Origin: Sphingobium xenophagum NBRC 107872
GTDB lineage: Bacteria > Pseudomonadota > Alphaproteobacteria > Sphingomonadales > Sphingomonadaceae
Assembly (NCBI RefSeq): GCF_000367345.1
Contig: NZ_BARE01000016.1
Span: 62,001-126,000, forward strand
DNA length: 64,000 bases
Direction of reading: 5' to 3'
Numbering within the stretch: position 1 is the stretch's first letter; each line of letters begins with the position of its first letter. A program made the translations under genes and the position numbers. The notes beneath the pieces were generated by a model. The model saw only the letters and a program-made list of their open reading frames with translations, was not told where the DNA came from and searched no databases. This document shows positions 53,332 through 61,120 of the stretch, one piece after another.

Positions 53332-53351
53332 GAACTATAACAATATCGTTC
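53332..53351. promoter_or_regulatory. Operator-like inverted repeat upstream of the dismutase gene
   Basis: GAACTATAACAATATCGTTC has 14 of 20 positions symmetric, with outer GAAC/GTTC and inner ATA/TAT. It differs from the Zur-like site at 59850, so the regulator is unknown. Confidence 0.45.
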
Positions 53352-53631
53352 CGCTCACTCGCAATTGACGAGCGTGGTAGCAGGTCCTCGCAGGCTGCTG
53401 CCCTCGATCAGCGGGCGTGACCCGACATGACGTGAGCGTGAATATGACCGGACCGCGTTCGACCCGCGCGCCGAACTCATAGACTGCGCAGCGCACCAGC
53501 GTCGGCGCGGCGTCGCTCGTAGTTCCTCGCGATCTGCGAGGACGTTATTGAGAGCGGCGATTTTGCCGCGGCAAGCAGCATGATGGGCAGTTGGTAATCT
53601 TGCGCGGGCATAAACGGTCCTTGACTTGAAA

Positions 53632-53646
53632 GATATGGTATATCAT
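53632..53646 (+). promoter_or_regulatory. Candidate Zur half-site upstream of the zinc operon
   Basis: GATATGGTATATCAT matches most positions of the left half of the perfect palindrome at 59850-59882 (AATATGTTATA). It lies about 55 bases before the merC-like start, at a promoter position. The second half is poor. Confidence 0.4.
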
Positions 53647-53697
53647 CGCTGAATAGGATTTAGGGCAGGAGATGTCCAGCGCTGATGGGAGTCGGGC

Positions 53698-54108
53698 ATG
53701 GCTGTAAATACGCAAGGGCAACGATTATATGACGGTGTGGCGATCGGTGCCTCGATCCTGTGCTTGATCCATTGTCTGGTCCTGCCGCTGCTGATCGTCT
53801 TGCTGCCGACCCTTGCAGCCTTTCTGGCGTTTCCCGAATCATTTCATCTCTGGGCGCTTGCGCTGGCCGTGCCCACCAGCGTCCTGGCCCTGACCACTGG
53901 CTATCGCCGCCATCGCAGGATCATGCCGACGGCAATTGCGCTGCCGGGACTTGTTTTGCTGGCGTTGGGGGCATTGCAGGCGCCCACCGACGCCATGGAG
54001 ACGATGTTGTCAGTTGCTGGCGCTCTGCTCCTTGCCTTGGGACATGGTCTCAACTGGAAGGCATTGCACAAGAGCGGCGCGCCAAAGAAGGGAAACAGAA
54101 GAGTATGA
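53698..54108 (+). CDS. MerC-domain membrane protein, 136 aa
   Basis: Four membrane helices are predicted by eye. The first contains GASILCLIHCLVLPLLI, the Cys-x2-His-Cys arrangement of MerC-type metal-binding membrane proteins. GGGAG precedes the ATG. MerC itself moves mercury, but homologues at the head of COG0523 GTPase operons are probably linked to zinc; that is inference from context. The C-terminus is basic. Its stop overlaps the next start by 4 bases. Confidence 0.8.
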   Translation: MAVNTQGQRLYDGVAIGASILCLIHCLVLPLLIVLLPTLAAFLAFPESFHLWALALAVPTSVLALTTGYRRHRRIMPTAIALPGLVLLALGALQAPTDAMETMLSVAGALLLALGHGLNWKALHKSGAPKKGNRRV

Positions 54109-54338
54109 AGCCGCCTATCATCCCCTGCTCCTATGACGAGTGGAAGCATTGCATCACGGTCCTTTGCCGGATTCCGCTGACGCCCCGCTATGTCGATGCG
54201 CGCATCGCAACGCTCGCCGATCCGCGGGATTATGGAACGCAGCGCTTCATCGAGACGTGGGGCGAAGCGCATCTCGATAATGTGAGGGGTTGGTTTAACC
54301 AAGCCCGCGCTGAACTCGCTGCCGGAGGCATCGCATGA
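54105..54338 (+). CDS. Small conserved-looking protein in the zinc operon, 77 aa
   Basis: The ATG at 54105 overlaps the merC-like stop (ATGA), and its own stop overlaps the GTPase start, so it is tightly coupled to both. The sequence IIPCSYDEWKHCITVLCRIP, then YVDARIATLADPRDYGTQRF and IETWGEAHLDNVRGWF, is compact and rich in Trp, His and Cys. I recall similar short proteins beside COG0523 genes but no function. The Cys and His residues could bind zinc. Confidence 0.75.
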   Translation: MKPPIIPCSYDEWKHCITVLCRIPLTPRYVDARIATLADPRDYGTQRFIETWGEAHLDNVRGWFNQARAELAAGGIA

Positions 54339-55498
54339 GCGCACTTTTTGCCGGTCCGCAGTCGCTGATCCCGGTTTCGGTTCTGACGGGCTTTCTTGGC
54401 AGCGGCAAGACCACGCTGCTTAACCATCTGGTCAATGCGCCAGAGATGAGCCGTGCGCTGGTCGTCATCAACGAGTTTGGCGCCGTCAGCCTGGACCATG
54501 ACCTCATCACCCGGTCGAGCGACGATCTGGTGGTCGAGATGATGGGCGGCTGCCTGTGCTGCACGATCCGCGGAGATTTGCTTCGAACATTGCGCGATGC
54601 GCCCTGGCGCTTTGCGCGTGACGGAACATGCTGGTTCGATCGTGTGGTGATAGAGACGACGGGATTGGCCGATCCTGCGCCGATCCTGCACACGCTGATG
54701 ACTGACAGCGATCTAGCGACGCTCTATCGGCTCGACGGCGTGATCGCGACGGTAGACGCCGCCGCGGGCATGGCGACGCTCGATGCGCAGGAGGAGGCGG
54801 TCAAGCAGGCCGCCATGGCCGATCGAATCCTGTTGACCAAGGTCGATCTCGCGTCAGGCGAAGAGCGGGCCGCGATCGAGCGACGAGTGCGTGCACTCAA
54901 TCCCGCCGCGCCTATCATTCCCGTCAGCAACGGACAGGCTGATCCTGCATCGCTGTTCGATGCAGGTCTTTACGATCCCGCGACCAAGACCAACGATGTC
55001 CAGCGCTGGCTTCGGGCCGAAGCCTATGCAGGCAGCGATCACGGACATGATCACGAGCATGACCTTGACCATGACCACCACGGCCATCATCATCACGACC
55101 TGAACCGTCATGATGACCATATCCACGCCACTTGCCTGACGTTCGACGAACCGCTCGATGCCGAAGGTTTCGAGCGGTGGCTCGATATCCTCACCATGTT
55201 CAAGGGACCGGATATCCTACGCATCAAGGGCATTGTGAACCTGATCGGCGAGCCGAAGCCGGTCGTCATCCACGGTGTTCAGCATATCTTTCATCCACCG
55301 GTGCTGCTCGATGACTGGCCTTCTGACGACAGACGCACACGGCTCGTTTTCATCACGCGCGATGTTAGCGCCGAGGAATTGCGCGGTACGCTCATGCTGC
55401 TGACCAACCATATCCGCCGCTACGAACTTTCGGGCTATGTCGAGGATCTGCTCAACGATCGTACGCCCTCTCTCATTCCGGAGAAAATGGCGTCATGA
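54335..55498 (+). CDS. COG0523 GTPase (CobW/ZigA/ZagA type) with His-rich stretch, 387 aa
   Basis: The P-loop is LTGFLGSGKTTLLNHL (GSGKT at 22-26). The CxCC metal motif is GCLCCTIRGDLL near 72-83, and the GTPase elements ETTGLADP and LTKVDLA follow. Between the two domains, at about 231-267, lies a segment with more than fifteen His among Asp residues. The CobW C-terminal domain ends the protein. Zinc-responsive members deliver zinc to enzymes during starvation at the cost of GTP. The neighbours (Zur, HisI paralogue, DUF1826) support a zinc role over cobalt. Confidence 0.9.
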   Translation: MSALFAGPQSLIPVSVLTGFLGSGKTTLLNHLVNAPEMSRALVVINEFGAVSLDHDLITRSSDDLVVEMMGGCLCCTIRGDLLRTLRDAPWRFARDGTCWFDRVVIETTGLADPAPILHTLMTDSDLATLYRLDGVIATVDAAAGMATLDAQEEAVKQAAMADRILLTKVDLASGEERAAIERRVRALNPAAPIIPVSNGQADPASLFDAGLYDPATKTNDVQRWLRAEAYAGSDHGHDHEHDLDHDHHGHHHHDLNRHDDHIHATCLTFDEPLDAEGFERWLDILTMFKGPDILRIKGIVNLIGEPKPVVIHGVQHIFHPPVLLDDWPSDDRRTRLVFITRDVSAEELRGTLMLLTNHIRRYELSGYVEDLLNDRTPSLIPEKMAS

Positions 55499-55968
55499 CA
55501 ATATTTGCCGAACGATCGAGCGTCGAGCAGGTCGAACTGGGCGAGACTCTCGCGCCCCGCTTCGATGCTGAAGGACTGATGCCGGTCATTGTCGTCAATG
55601 CCGACGACAAGATGATATTGATGCTTGGCTATATGAATGCCGAAGCGCTGGAGCGAACATTGCTAACGCGCCAGGCGCATTTCTGGTCGCGCAGTCGCCG
55701 CGCCTTGTGGCGCAAAGGCGAGCATAGCGGTTTTGCCCAAAGGGTTGAACATGTCCTGATCGACGATGACCAGGACGCCCTGATCCTGTTGGTGACAATC
55801 GACGGCCCTGGAAGCTGCCATGTCGGCTTCAGGTCATGCTTCTATCGCGAAGTCGACTTGGCCAGCGTCGCGACGGATGCTCCCATCCGGCTGGAGCGGG
55901 TCGAGCATAGGGCCGCATTCGATGCAGAGACCGTTTATGCCGGCCTTCCAAACCCAACCCGGTTGTGA
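55495..55968 (+). CDS. hisI: Phosphoribosyl-AMP cyclohydrolase paralogue lacking one zinc ligand, 157 aa
   Basis: The HisI core is clear: ILMLGYMNAEALERTLLTRQ, HFWSRSRRALWRKGEHSG and GPGSCHVGFRSCFYRE. The enzyme opens the ring of phosphoribosyl-AMP in histidine synthesis and normally uses one zinc held by three Cys. Here two remain (C108 and C115). The first, normally in a DCDxD motif, is replaced by Asp (IDDDQD, D91), while the magnesium-binding Asp residues 90, 92 and 94 are kept. The gene overlaps the GTPase by 4 bases and is not in a his operon, so it looks like a zinc-starvation substitute for the housekeeping HisI. Confidence 0.88.
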   Translation: MTIFAERSSVEQVELGETLAPRFDAEGLMPVIVVNADDKMILMLGYMNAEALERTLLTRQAHFWSRSRRALWRKGEHSGFAQRVEHVLIDDDQDALILLVTIDGPGSCHVGFRSCFYREVDLASVATDAPIRLERVEHRAAFDAETVYAGLPNPTRL

Positions 55969-56477
55969 TCATGCATGCCGCGCCTCCTTCACTGAACGGG
56001 GCCAACCCCAAATTACGCCTGGCCGCACGGCGAACGCCTGAAGATCTGGACGCGCTCGTCCTTAACCTGCTTGCCGCATCGAACCGGCCGATTAGCGCCT
56101 ACGACATTTCTGACCGGTCCATAGTCGCTGGCCAGTCGATTGTGCCCAACCAGGTTTATCGCACCCTCGCGCGGCTGATCGATCAGGGTCTGGTCCATCG
56201 GGTGGAATCCCTGTCGGCCTATATGCTCAAGCAGCAGTCATTCGACGGATGCCTTATTTGCGATCAGTGCCATGCCGTCCAGATCTTGTCGGACCCAGAC
56301 CTGTTTGCCCGGCTACAGGATTGCGCGCATCGGTTCGGCTTTGCCGTCGACCGGACCGTAGTAGAGATGCACGGATGCTGCCGGGACTGCGCGACCCATG
56401 ATCACCCGAACCGTGAGCATGAGGCGAAGCGCGCCTTTTCGGATTCGACCCCACCACCCAATATAATCGGAGTTTGA
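55965..56477 (+). CDS. zur: Fur-family zinc regulator Zur, 170 aa
   Basis: The winged-helix domain (DISDRSIVAGQSIVPNQVYR, TLARLIDQGLVHRVESL) is followed by the Zur dimerisation domain with structural zinc ligands CLICDQC (C99, C102) and CCRDC (C139, C142). The sensory His-rich end is THDHPNREHE. The start may be GTG at 55965, overlapping the hisI stop, or ATG at 55971. Zur bound to zinc represses uptake and zinc-sparing genes. Position within the operon implies self-control. Confidence 0.85.
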   Translation: MIMHAAPPSLNGANPKLRLAARRTPEDLDALVLNLLAASNRPISAYDISDRSIVAGQSIVPNQVYRTLARLIDQGLVHRVESLSAYMLKQQSFDGCLICDQCHAVQILSDPDLFARLQDCAHRFGFAVDRTVVEMHGCCRDCATHDHPNREHEAKRAFSDSTPPPNIIGV

Positions 56478-56479
56478 AC

Positions 56480-56629
56480 GTGCGATCGCGCCTGCTTGCC
56501 TGTACCGCCACCATTGCCATGCTGACATTGTCTCTTCCCTGCGCCGCCGTCTCGCCGGTCGCGGCCATCCCCGCCGACCAGTCCGCCAATCCGCTGCTCG
56601 GCGAATGGACGACGCTGGTGCAGGCGTGA
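56480..56629 (+). pseudogene. M3-type peptidase N-terminal remnant
   Basis: A GTG at 56480 opens 49 codons: a signal peptide (LLACTATIAMLTLSLPCAAV) followed by NPLLGEWTTLVQA, then a stop. The NPLLGEWTT motif directly after a signal peptide is how exported M3 (Dcp-type) zinc dipeptidyl carboxypeptidases begin. The other 650 residues are missing, so it is a remnant. It starts 3 bases after zur. Confidence 0.55.
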
Positions 56630-56736
56630 CTAGCCTGTGTCTATTTCTCTCCCAAGGGCCGCACCCTCTATGATAGTCCGGCAAATATATTAGCTGTCAC
56701 GGCGCCTTGGGGCATGTGATGTGAAGGGGATTTGTA

Positions 56737-58509
56737 ATGCGGCGACTTCTGTCTTTGGCCCTGTTCATGGCCGCGCATCCGGCGCTGGCACAGTCGCTTG
56801 AGGCGCCTTTGCCCCCACTCGCGCCATGGAAAGGCGCCAGCGAAAAGCTGATCGTCGGCGCAAATGATCCGTGGATTACGCCGGCGGAGCGCATGAACTT
56901 CGTCGACACGCCGGACTATGCCGCGACGCGCGCCTGGCTCGAGCGGTTGGTCGCTTCCGCGCCGCAGATGCTTTCAATCGAGAGCTTCGGCAAGACGGCG
57001 CAAGGGCGCGACCTTTATTTCGTGCGCGCGAGCAAGGGCGGCGGGGGTAAGCCGGTGCTGCTCGTCCAGGCGGGCATCCATTCGGGCGAGATCGACGGCA
57101 AGGACGCAGGCATGATGTTGCTGCGCGATATCGCGCATCGCGGCAAGGATGGCTTGCTCGACAAGGTCGACCTGGTTTTCGTGCCGATCTTCAACGCTGA
57201 TGGGCATGAGCGCGCAAGTCCATGGAACCGCCCGAACCAGCGCGGCCCGCGCTCGATGGGCTGGCGCACCACCGCGCAGAATCTCAATCTCAACCGCGAT
57301 TATCTGAAGGCCGATGCGCCCGAAATGCAGGCGATGATCGCCCTCATCAATCGGCTCGATCCTACCCTCTATCTGGACCTGCACGTCACTGACGGCATCG
57401 ATCATCAATATGATGTCGCTTATGCCTTTTCAGGCTGGCGCGGATATTATGCGAAATCGCCCGCCATCGGTCGCTGGCTCGATACGCGGCTGCGCCCCGC
57501 GATGGACGCGGCGCTCAAGCGGGCGGGCCACACGCCAGGCTATTATGTAAGCGCGGTCGATAATCGCAATCCCGACAAGGGCATCAGTCACGATCCCGAC
57601 ACGCCGCGTTATTCGACCGGCTATGGCGACTATCGCCACGTGCCGACGATCCTGATCGAGACACTTTCGCTGCGACCCTATCGCCAGCGTGTGCTCGGCA
57701 CATATGTTTTCATTGAGGAAGCGCTGCGGCTGGCCGGTAATGAAGGCGCACGCCTCCGCGCGGCGATCGATGCCGATCGAGCCGAGCGTCCTGCCGATCT
57801 CGTGGTCAAGTGGAAGCCGCTGAAGGACCCGATCTACACTGTCGATTTCCTCGGTATCGCGCATGATCGCTATCGGTCGGCTGCTTCGGGGCGCGAGGAG
57901 ATCCGCTGGCTTGGCCGTCCCATCACCCAGAAGATACCGGTGTTCGGCGAGGAGCCCGACCAATCGGTCCGGTTGCCGAAGGCCTGGTGGGTGCCTGCGA
58001 CCGCGCCCGAAGTGATCGAACGACTGAAGCTGCACGGGATTCGTTTCGAGACCATCGATGCGCCGCGCACCATCGAACTGGACATGGTGCGTATCGCAGA
58101 GCCGAAGCTGGGTGCCGCGATCGAGGGAAGGGTGCCGCTCATGGCAGGCGGTTTCACGCATGGCCGCCGCAGCGAGACATTCCCGGCGGGATCGGTGCGG
58201 GTGCCGTCCGATCAGCCGCTTGGTTTGCTCGCGGCGGCGTTGCTTGAGCCGGAGAGCGCGGATGGCGTGCTTGCCTGGAATTTCTTCCCCGGCATGCTCC
58301 AGCGCACCGAATATATTGAAGCCTATGCGATCGCGCCGCTGGCAGAGCGGGTGCTGCGCGAGAATGCCGCGCTCAGGCAGGAATTCGAAGCCAAGCTGGC
58401 CGCCGATCCTGCATTCGCAGCCGATGGTAATGCGCGGCTCGCCTGGTTCTATGAGCGTACGCCCTATTTCGATGATCGCTATCTGCTCTATCCGATCGGG
58501 CGCGAGTAG
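56737..58509 (+). CDS. Exported M14-family metallocarboxypeptidase, 590 aa
   Basis: A signal peptide (residues 1-19, ending ALA) precedes the carboxypeptidase domain. Zinc ligands are H115 and E118 in QAGIHSGEIDGKD and H216 in LYLDLHVTDG; substrate-binding residues include NLNRDY. The second half (about 350-590) is an extra domain found in larger bacterial M14 proteins. The enzyme trims C-terminal residues from peptides in the periplasm or outside. It follows the zinc operon in the same direction, with 260 bases between, and converges on DUF1826. Confidence 0.85.
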   Translation: MRRLLSLALFMAAHPALAQSLEAPLPPLAPWKGASEKLIVGANDPWITPAERMNFVDTPDYAATRAWLERLVASAPQMLSIESFGKTAQGRDLYFVRASKGGGGKPVLLVQAGIHSGEIDGKDAGMMLLRDIAHRGKDGLLDKVDLVFVPIFNADGHERASPWNRPNQRGPRSMGWRTTAQNLNLNRDYLKADAPEMQAMIALINRLDPTLYLDLHVTDGIDHQYDVAYAFSGWRGYYAKSPAIGRWLDTRLRPAMDAALKRAGHTPGYYVSAVDNRNPDKGISHDPDTPRYSTGYGDYRHVPTILIETLSLRPYRQRVLGTYVFIEEALRLAGNEGARLRAAIDADRAERPADLVVKWKPLKDPIYTVDFLGIAHDRYRSAASGREEIRWLGRPITQKIPVFGEEPDQSVRLPKAWWVPATAPEVIERLKLHGIRFETIDAPRTIELDMVRIAEPKLGAAIEGRVPLMAGGFTHGRRSETFPAGSVRVPSDQPLGLLAAALLEPESADGVLAWNFFPGMLQRTEYIEAYAIAPLAERVLRENAALRQEFEAKLAADPAFAADGNARLAWFYERTPYFDDRYLLYPIGRE

Positions 58510-58548
58510 GATCGGCATTACAATATAATCGCGATTATTCCGTTCGGC

Positions 58549-59187
58549 TTAGCAAGACCCGGCGGGATCGATCGTCAGCACCAGGCGCGGAGCGCCAAAT
58601 CGCGGTGGGCGGTGGAGAATGGCTGGGGGGTCGAGCAGCGATCGGCCTTTGAATACACCCACTGACCCGGTTGGGACTTCGCAGATCGCGTCCTGACCGT
58701 CGACGCAACACCATTGTGTGCCGGGTCCGAGATAGGTGCATTGCAGACGCAATGTAGTACAGTCTGCCCGAAAGCGGCTGCAAGGATCGCTCTCGACCAC
58801 GGCAAGCTGGACGTGCAGGCGATCTTCTCCTGTCAGCGCGGCATGGCGCCTGACAAGCAGATCGATGTCGGAGGACAAGGCCATAACAGAAGCTTCGGGA
58901 TATCCAGCAGTACGCAAAGCGGCGGCAACTGAACCGTTGAAATCAATGTCGACGGAGATGTCGGCAATGGAATGAAGGTCCAGTTCCGCCAGAGCCACTC
59001 TGAGCGTCTCCGGTAGTTGGCGCCACCAGATTGCCAGCGCCGCATCGGGGCTCGCAATGCGGTCTAGCGAGGCGCGGTCGCCTGCAATCGTGACCAGTTG
59101 CTCCATCTTGGCGCGCGTCACGATATCGCTCCACACATCGCGGCGTTTTGTTGGGGGACAGAAATATGCCCCCCGCCACAATCCCAT
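58549..59187 (-). CDS. DUF1826 family protein, 212 aa
   Basis: The C-terminal half fits DUF1826: LARRHAALTG-like text here as LLVRRHAALTGEDRL, FRADCTTLRLQCTYLGPGTQ, VPTGSVGVFKGR and LHRPPRF. This Pfam family is found beside COG0523 GTPases and Zur-controlled genes, so a zinc-starvation role is likely though its reaction is unknown. AGGATGGA precedes the start complementary to 59185-59187. It carries many Cys residues in the CTYLGPGTQWCC region. A Zur-like half-site lies about 35 bases upstream. Confidence 0.8.
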   Translation of the reverse strand: MGLWRGAYFCPPTKRRDVWSDIVTRAKMEQLVTIAGDRASLDRIASPDAALAIWWRQLPETLRVALAELDLHSIADISVDIDFNGSVAAALRTAGYPEASVMALSSDIDLLVRRHAALTGEDRLHVQLAVVESDPCSRFRADCTTLRLQCTYLGPGTQWCCVDGQDAICEVPTGSVGVFKGRSLLDPPAILHRPPRFGAPRLVLTIDPAGSC

Positions 59188-59219
59188 TCCATCCTGGAGA
59201 AGCTGTTTTTTCTCAACGG

Positions 59220-59236
59220 GTTATAATGAATCATTG
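59220..59236 (-). promoter_or_regulatory. Weak Zur-like site upstream of the DUF1826 gene
   Basis: On the minus strand this reads AATGATTCATTATAACC. The TTATAAC half fits the palindrome at 59850, but the other half is poor. Its position relative to the DUF1826 start fits a promoter. Confidence 0.35.
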
Positions 59237-59298
59237 TTTGATCCATCACACAGCGGCCCTTTGCCATAAGGCGACATCCGTGTTGCCACGCCTTGAAG

Positions 59299-59763
59299 TC
59301 ATGGCTGATAGGGCAAAGACGATTGGTGCAAGATGATCCGGACCCTGCCATCATCGCATTCCTTGAACACGAAGCTCTTGTTCACGAAGATGTGGCTGTC
59401 ATCTCCACCTATGAAATGCACGTTGCATTGCACGATCGCCAGATCGCCATGGAGGATGAAATCCTCCTTGCTATACCAGACCTTGACCCATGGCTTGAGC
59501 TTGAAGCCTTTGTCGTCGGGAAAATTCTCGTCGCCGCCCGTGAAATAGGCGAGCGCCCCCTCCTTTGTGGGACGATAGGTCTGCGTGCCAAAGGTCAGGG
59601 TCGGCTTGAACAGAACCTTGCCATTATCATAGTCATAATTATCGTGCAGGACTTGTACCGCGACAGCGCGGGCGTCTCCGCCTTCGGAATGCGCCTTGCC
59701 GACTGCGACGACGTTGTCGCACCATGTCTGCAACGCGTTATGCACCATATCTTCCGTAAACAT
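59299..59763 (-). CDS. Iota-carbonic-anhydrase-like (COG4337) protein, 154 aa
   Basis: The sequence LQTWCDNVVAVGKAHSEGGD, DNYDYDNGKVLFKPTLTFGT, KEGALAYFTGGDENFPDDKG, VNKSFVFKECDDGRVRIILH and QSSLPYQP matches, from memory, the bacterial iota class of carbonic anhydrases (COG4337, an NTF2/CaMKII-association fold). Some members of this class work without any metal. I placed the start at 59763, ten bases after GGAG; a longer version reaching 59847 cannot be excluded. It has no signal peptide. A perfect Zur-like palindrome lies just upstream. It would hydrate CO2 when zinc for ordinary carbonic anhydrases is short. An alternative reading is a generic SnoaL/NTF2-like protein. Confidence 0.7.
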   Translation of the reverse strand: MFTEDMVHNALQTWCDNVVAVGKAHSEGGDARAVAVQVLHDNYDYDNGKVLFKPTLTFGTQTYRPTKEGALAYFTGGDENFPDDKGFKLKPWVKVWYSKEDFILHGDLAIVQCNVHFIGGDDSHIFVNKSFVFKECDDGRVRIILHQSSLPYQP

Positions 59764-59849
59764 TCGTTCGCCAACTCCGATATGCTCTGCCTTGGACAGG
59801 CAAAGCCGCTTCCGATCCGCCTTCTTGCACATGCAAGATGATCTCATAT

Positions 59850-59882
59850 CGCACAATATGTTATACCATAACATATTGTGCG
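59850..59882 (-). promoter_or_regulatory. Perfect 33-bp Zur-like operator
   Basis: CGCACAATATGTTAT at 59850-59864 and ATAACATATTGTGCG at 59868-59882 are exact inverted copies separated by ACC. The core GTTATA-n-ATAAC type fits the Zur consensus (ATGTTATAnnATAACAT). It lies upstream of the iota-carbonic-anhydrase-like gene on the minus strand, with no gene starting on the other side. The next 295 bases up to 60177 hold no gene. Confidence 0.8.
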
Positions 59883-60177
59883 TGTAATTTTATATTGCTG
59901 GTTCTGTTGCCATCGCTGCTTCGTGGCGTCCGGCGCAGCTACATTCGGCGCAGACGATCACCTATGTTCAGCTATGTGTCGGGATGAGCCGCCCCCGCTC
60001 CGATCAGATTAGCGCGTTGCCATGGGCAAAATTGTTCAGAGACAGGCCAAGCCAGTGACCGCATGATTCTGCCAGCCGCAGCTTACTCGGCAATAGGCAT
60101 ATGGGCTTTGCGATCAAGCATCAGGCGCAGGCAGTTCATTTTTGCACCAGCCATGGCTGATCATCGTCAATACGGGC

Positions 60178-60462
60178 TTATTGCTGCGCCATTTCGACCG
60201 GTGCGGGATCGACCTTGAAGCGTGAAGCGAAGGCGGTCTTGGCTCGTTCCAGTTCGGCCGCCTTCTCTTGTTCATAGCGAGCCAGCGCTTCCTCTTGCGC
60301 GGCGAGCTGTTCCCTGTACGACAGGCCAGTATAGTCGATCGCGGCCAAAATATCCGCTTCCCCGAAGCCATATCCGTGCATATCGCAGGCCATGGCCGGC
60401 ATCGCGACGAGCAGCGACGCGGCCGAGGCGAGCTGAACGCCGATTGAAACTGGACCTCGCAT
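60178..60462 (-). CDS. Exported small helical protein, 94 aa
   Basis: AAAGGA precedes the start at 60462. A signal peptide (VQLASAASLLVAMPAMA) is followed by CDMHGYGFGEADILAAIDYT and a long charged helix (REQLAAQEEALARYEQEKAA). It is likely periplasmic. The early CDMHGYGFG motif, with Cys, His and Met, could bind a metal. I do not recognise the family. It lies 25 bases after the DUF3299 gene in the same direction and is probably co-transcribed with it. Confidence 0.7.
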   Translation of the reverse strand: MRGPVSIGVQLASAASLLVAMPAMACDMHGYGFGEADILAAIDYTGLSYREQLAAQEEALARYEQEKAAELERAKTAFASRFKVDPAPVEMAQQ

Positions 60463-60487
60463 AAATCACGTCCTTTCGACGCCGCGC

Positions 60488-60982
60488 TCAAATCTCGCGG
60501 CTCTCCTTCATAAGGTAGAAAATGCCGCTTTCGTCTTCGCCACTCAAGATCAACTGTCCCTCGAACGACTGTACGCCCGATCGCACCGCAATGGGTGCAC
60601 TGGTCCTGATCTCGACAAACTGATTGGGTGCCGGGTTCAGGTGGAAAGGACAATCGGGCGGATAGGCGAGCAGTACGAAATGCGTCTGCTTGGGGCTGTT
60701 CTGAAGCGGCATGACATAACCGCTGACCTTGATCCGCTTGCCTTTCAGCGCCTTGACCTTCGGCGAGAAGGCAGGCTTTGAATAGATGGTGCCAGCTTGG
60801 CGTCGCTGGATTTCCTTGGTCGATTCCAGCACGGCCCAGGATATGCCGCCCGGCGGCGCAGCCGCTGGCTTCCAGATCGATTCTGACGGTTTCAAATTAT
60901 CGGGACGCTGCGCGACCGCCGCCGGTGCGATCAGGATCGCAGCCGCCATGGCATGGCAAAAAAACAAAGCCGCAGCTCGCAA
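60488..60982 (-). CDS. DUF3299 family exported protein, 164 aa
   Basis: The start is TTG complementary to 60980-60982, seven bases after GGAG. A signal peptide (MAAAILIAPAAVAQ) precedes the domain with VKALKGKRIKVSGYVMPLQN, FVLLAYPPDCPFHLNPAPNQ and VEIRTSAPIAVRSG, which matches DUF3299: periplasmic OB-like proteins that accompany metal transport genes. Its reaction is unknown. It heads the minus-strand pair at the edge of the zinc island. A ten-base palindrome at 61007-61016 (ATAACGTTAT) lies 25 bases upstream, at a promoter position. Confidence 0.75.
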   Translation of the reverse strand: MRAAALFFCHAMAAAILIAPAAVAQRPDNLKPSESIWKPAAAPPGGISWAVLESTKEIQRRQAGTIYSKPAFSPKVKALKGKRIKVSGYVMPLQNSPKQTHFVLLAYPPDCPFHLNPAPNQFVEIRTSAPIAVRSGVQSFEGQLILSGEDESGIFYLMKESREI

Positions 60983-61120
60983 CGCATGTCTCCGATCAGA
61001 TATGAGATAACGTTATATTCTGGCATGGTGAAGTCAAGCGGCGCTTCCGCCTCTCTGCTTTTTCGGAAGTCGGGAGAGCCGAGGAGGAACAGACGCCTTG
61101 GTTCCCGACCGACTATGACG

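Larger units (their letters stand above)
53252..53697. other. Divergent promoter region, SOD / zinc operon
   Basis: These 446 bases hold no gene. They contain an inverted repeat at 53332-53351 (GAACnATA, four bases, TATnGTTC) facing the dismutase gene. A sequence at 53632-53646 resembles one half of the perfect Zur-like palindrome at 59850 and faces the merC-like gene. Confidence 0.5.

Noticed and set aside
57430..58518. 362-codon open frame on the minus strand
   Set aside because: Antisense to the M14 peptidase; no ribosome-binding site or recognisable motifs.
59883..60177. Possible IS6-type end near 59900 (GGTTCTGTTGCC)
   Set aside because: Only about a dozen bases resemble an IS6 end and no matching end or transposase fragment was found.
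61007..61016. ATAACGTTAT palindrome upstream of DUF3299 as a Zur box
   Set aside because: Its half-sites are in the reverse order (ATAAC then GTTAT) compared with the perfect Zur-like site, so I did not call it Zur.
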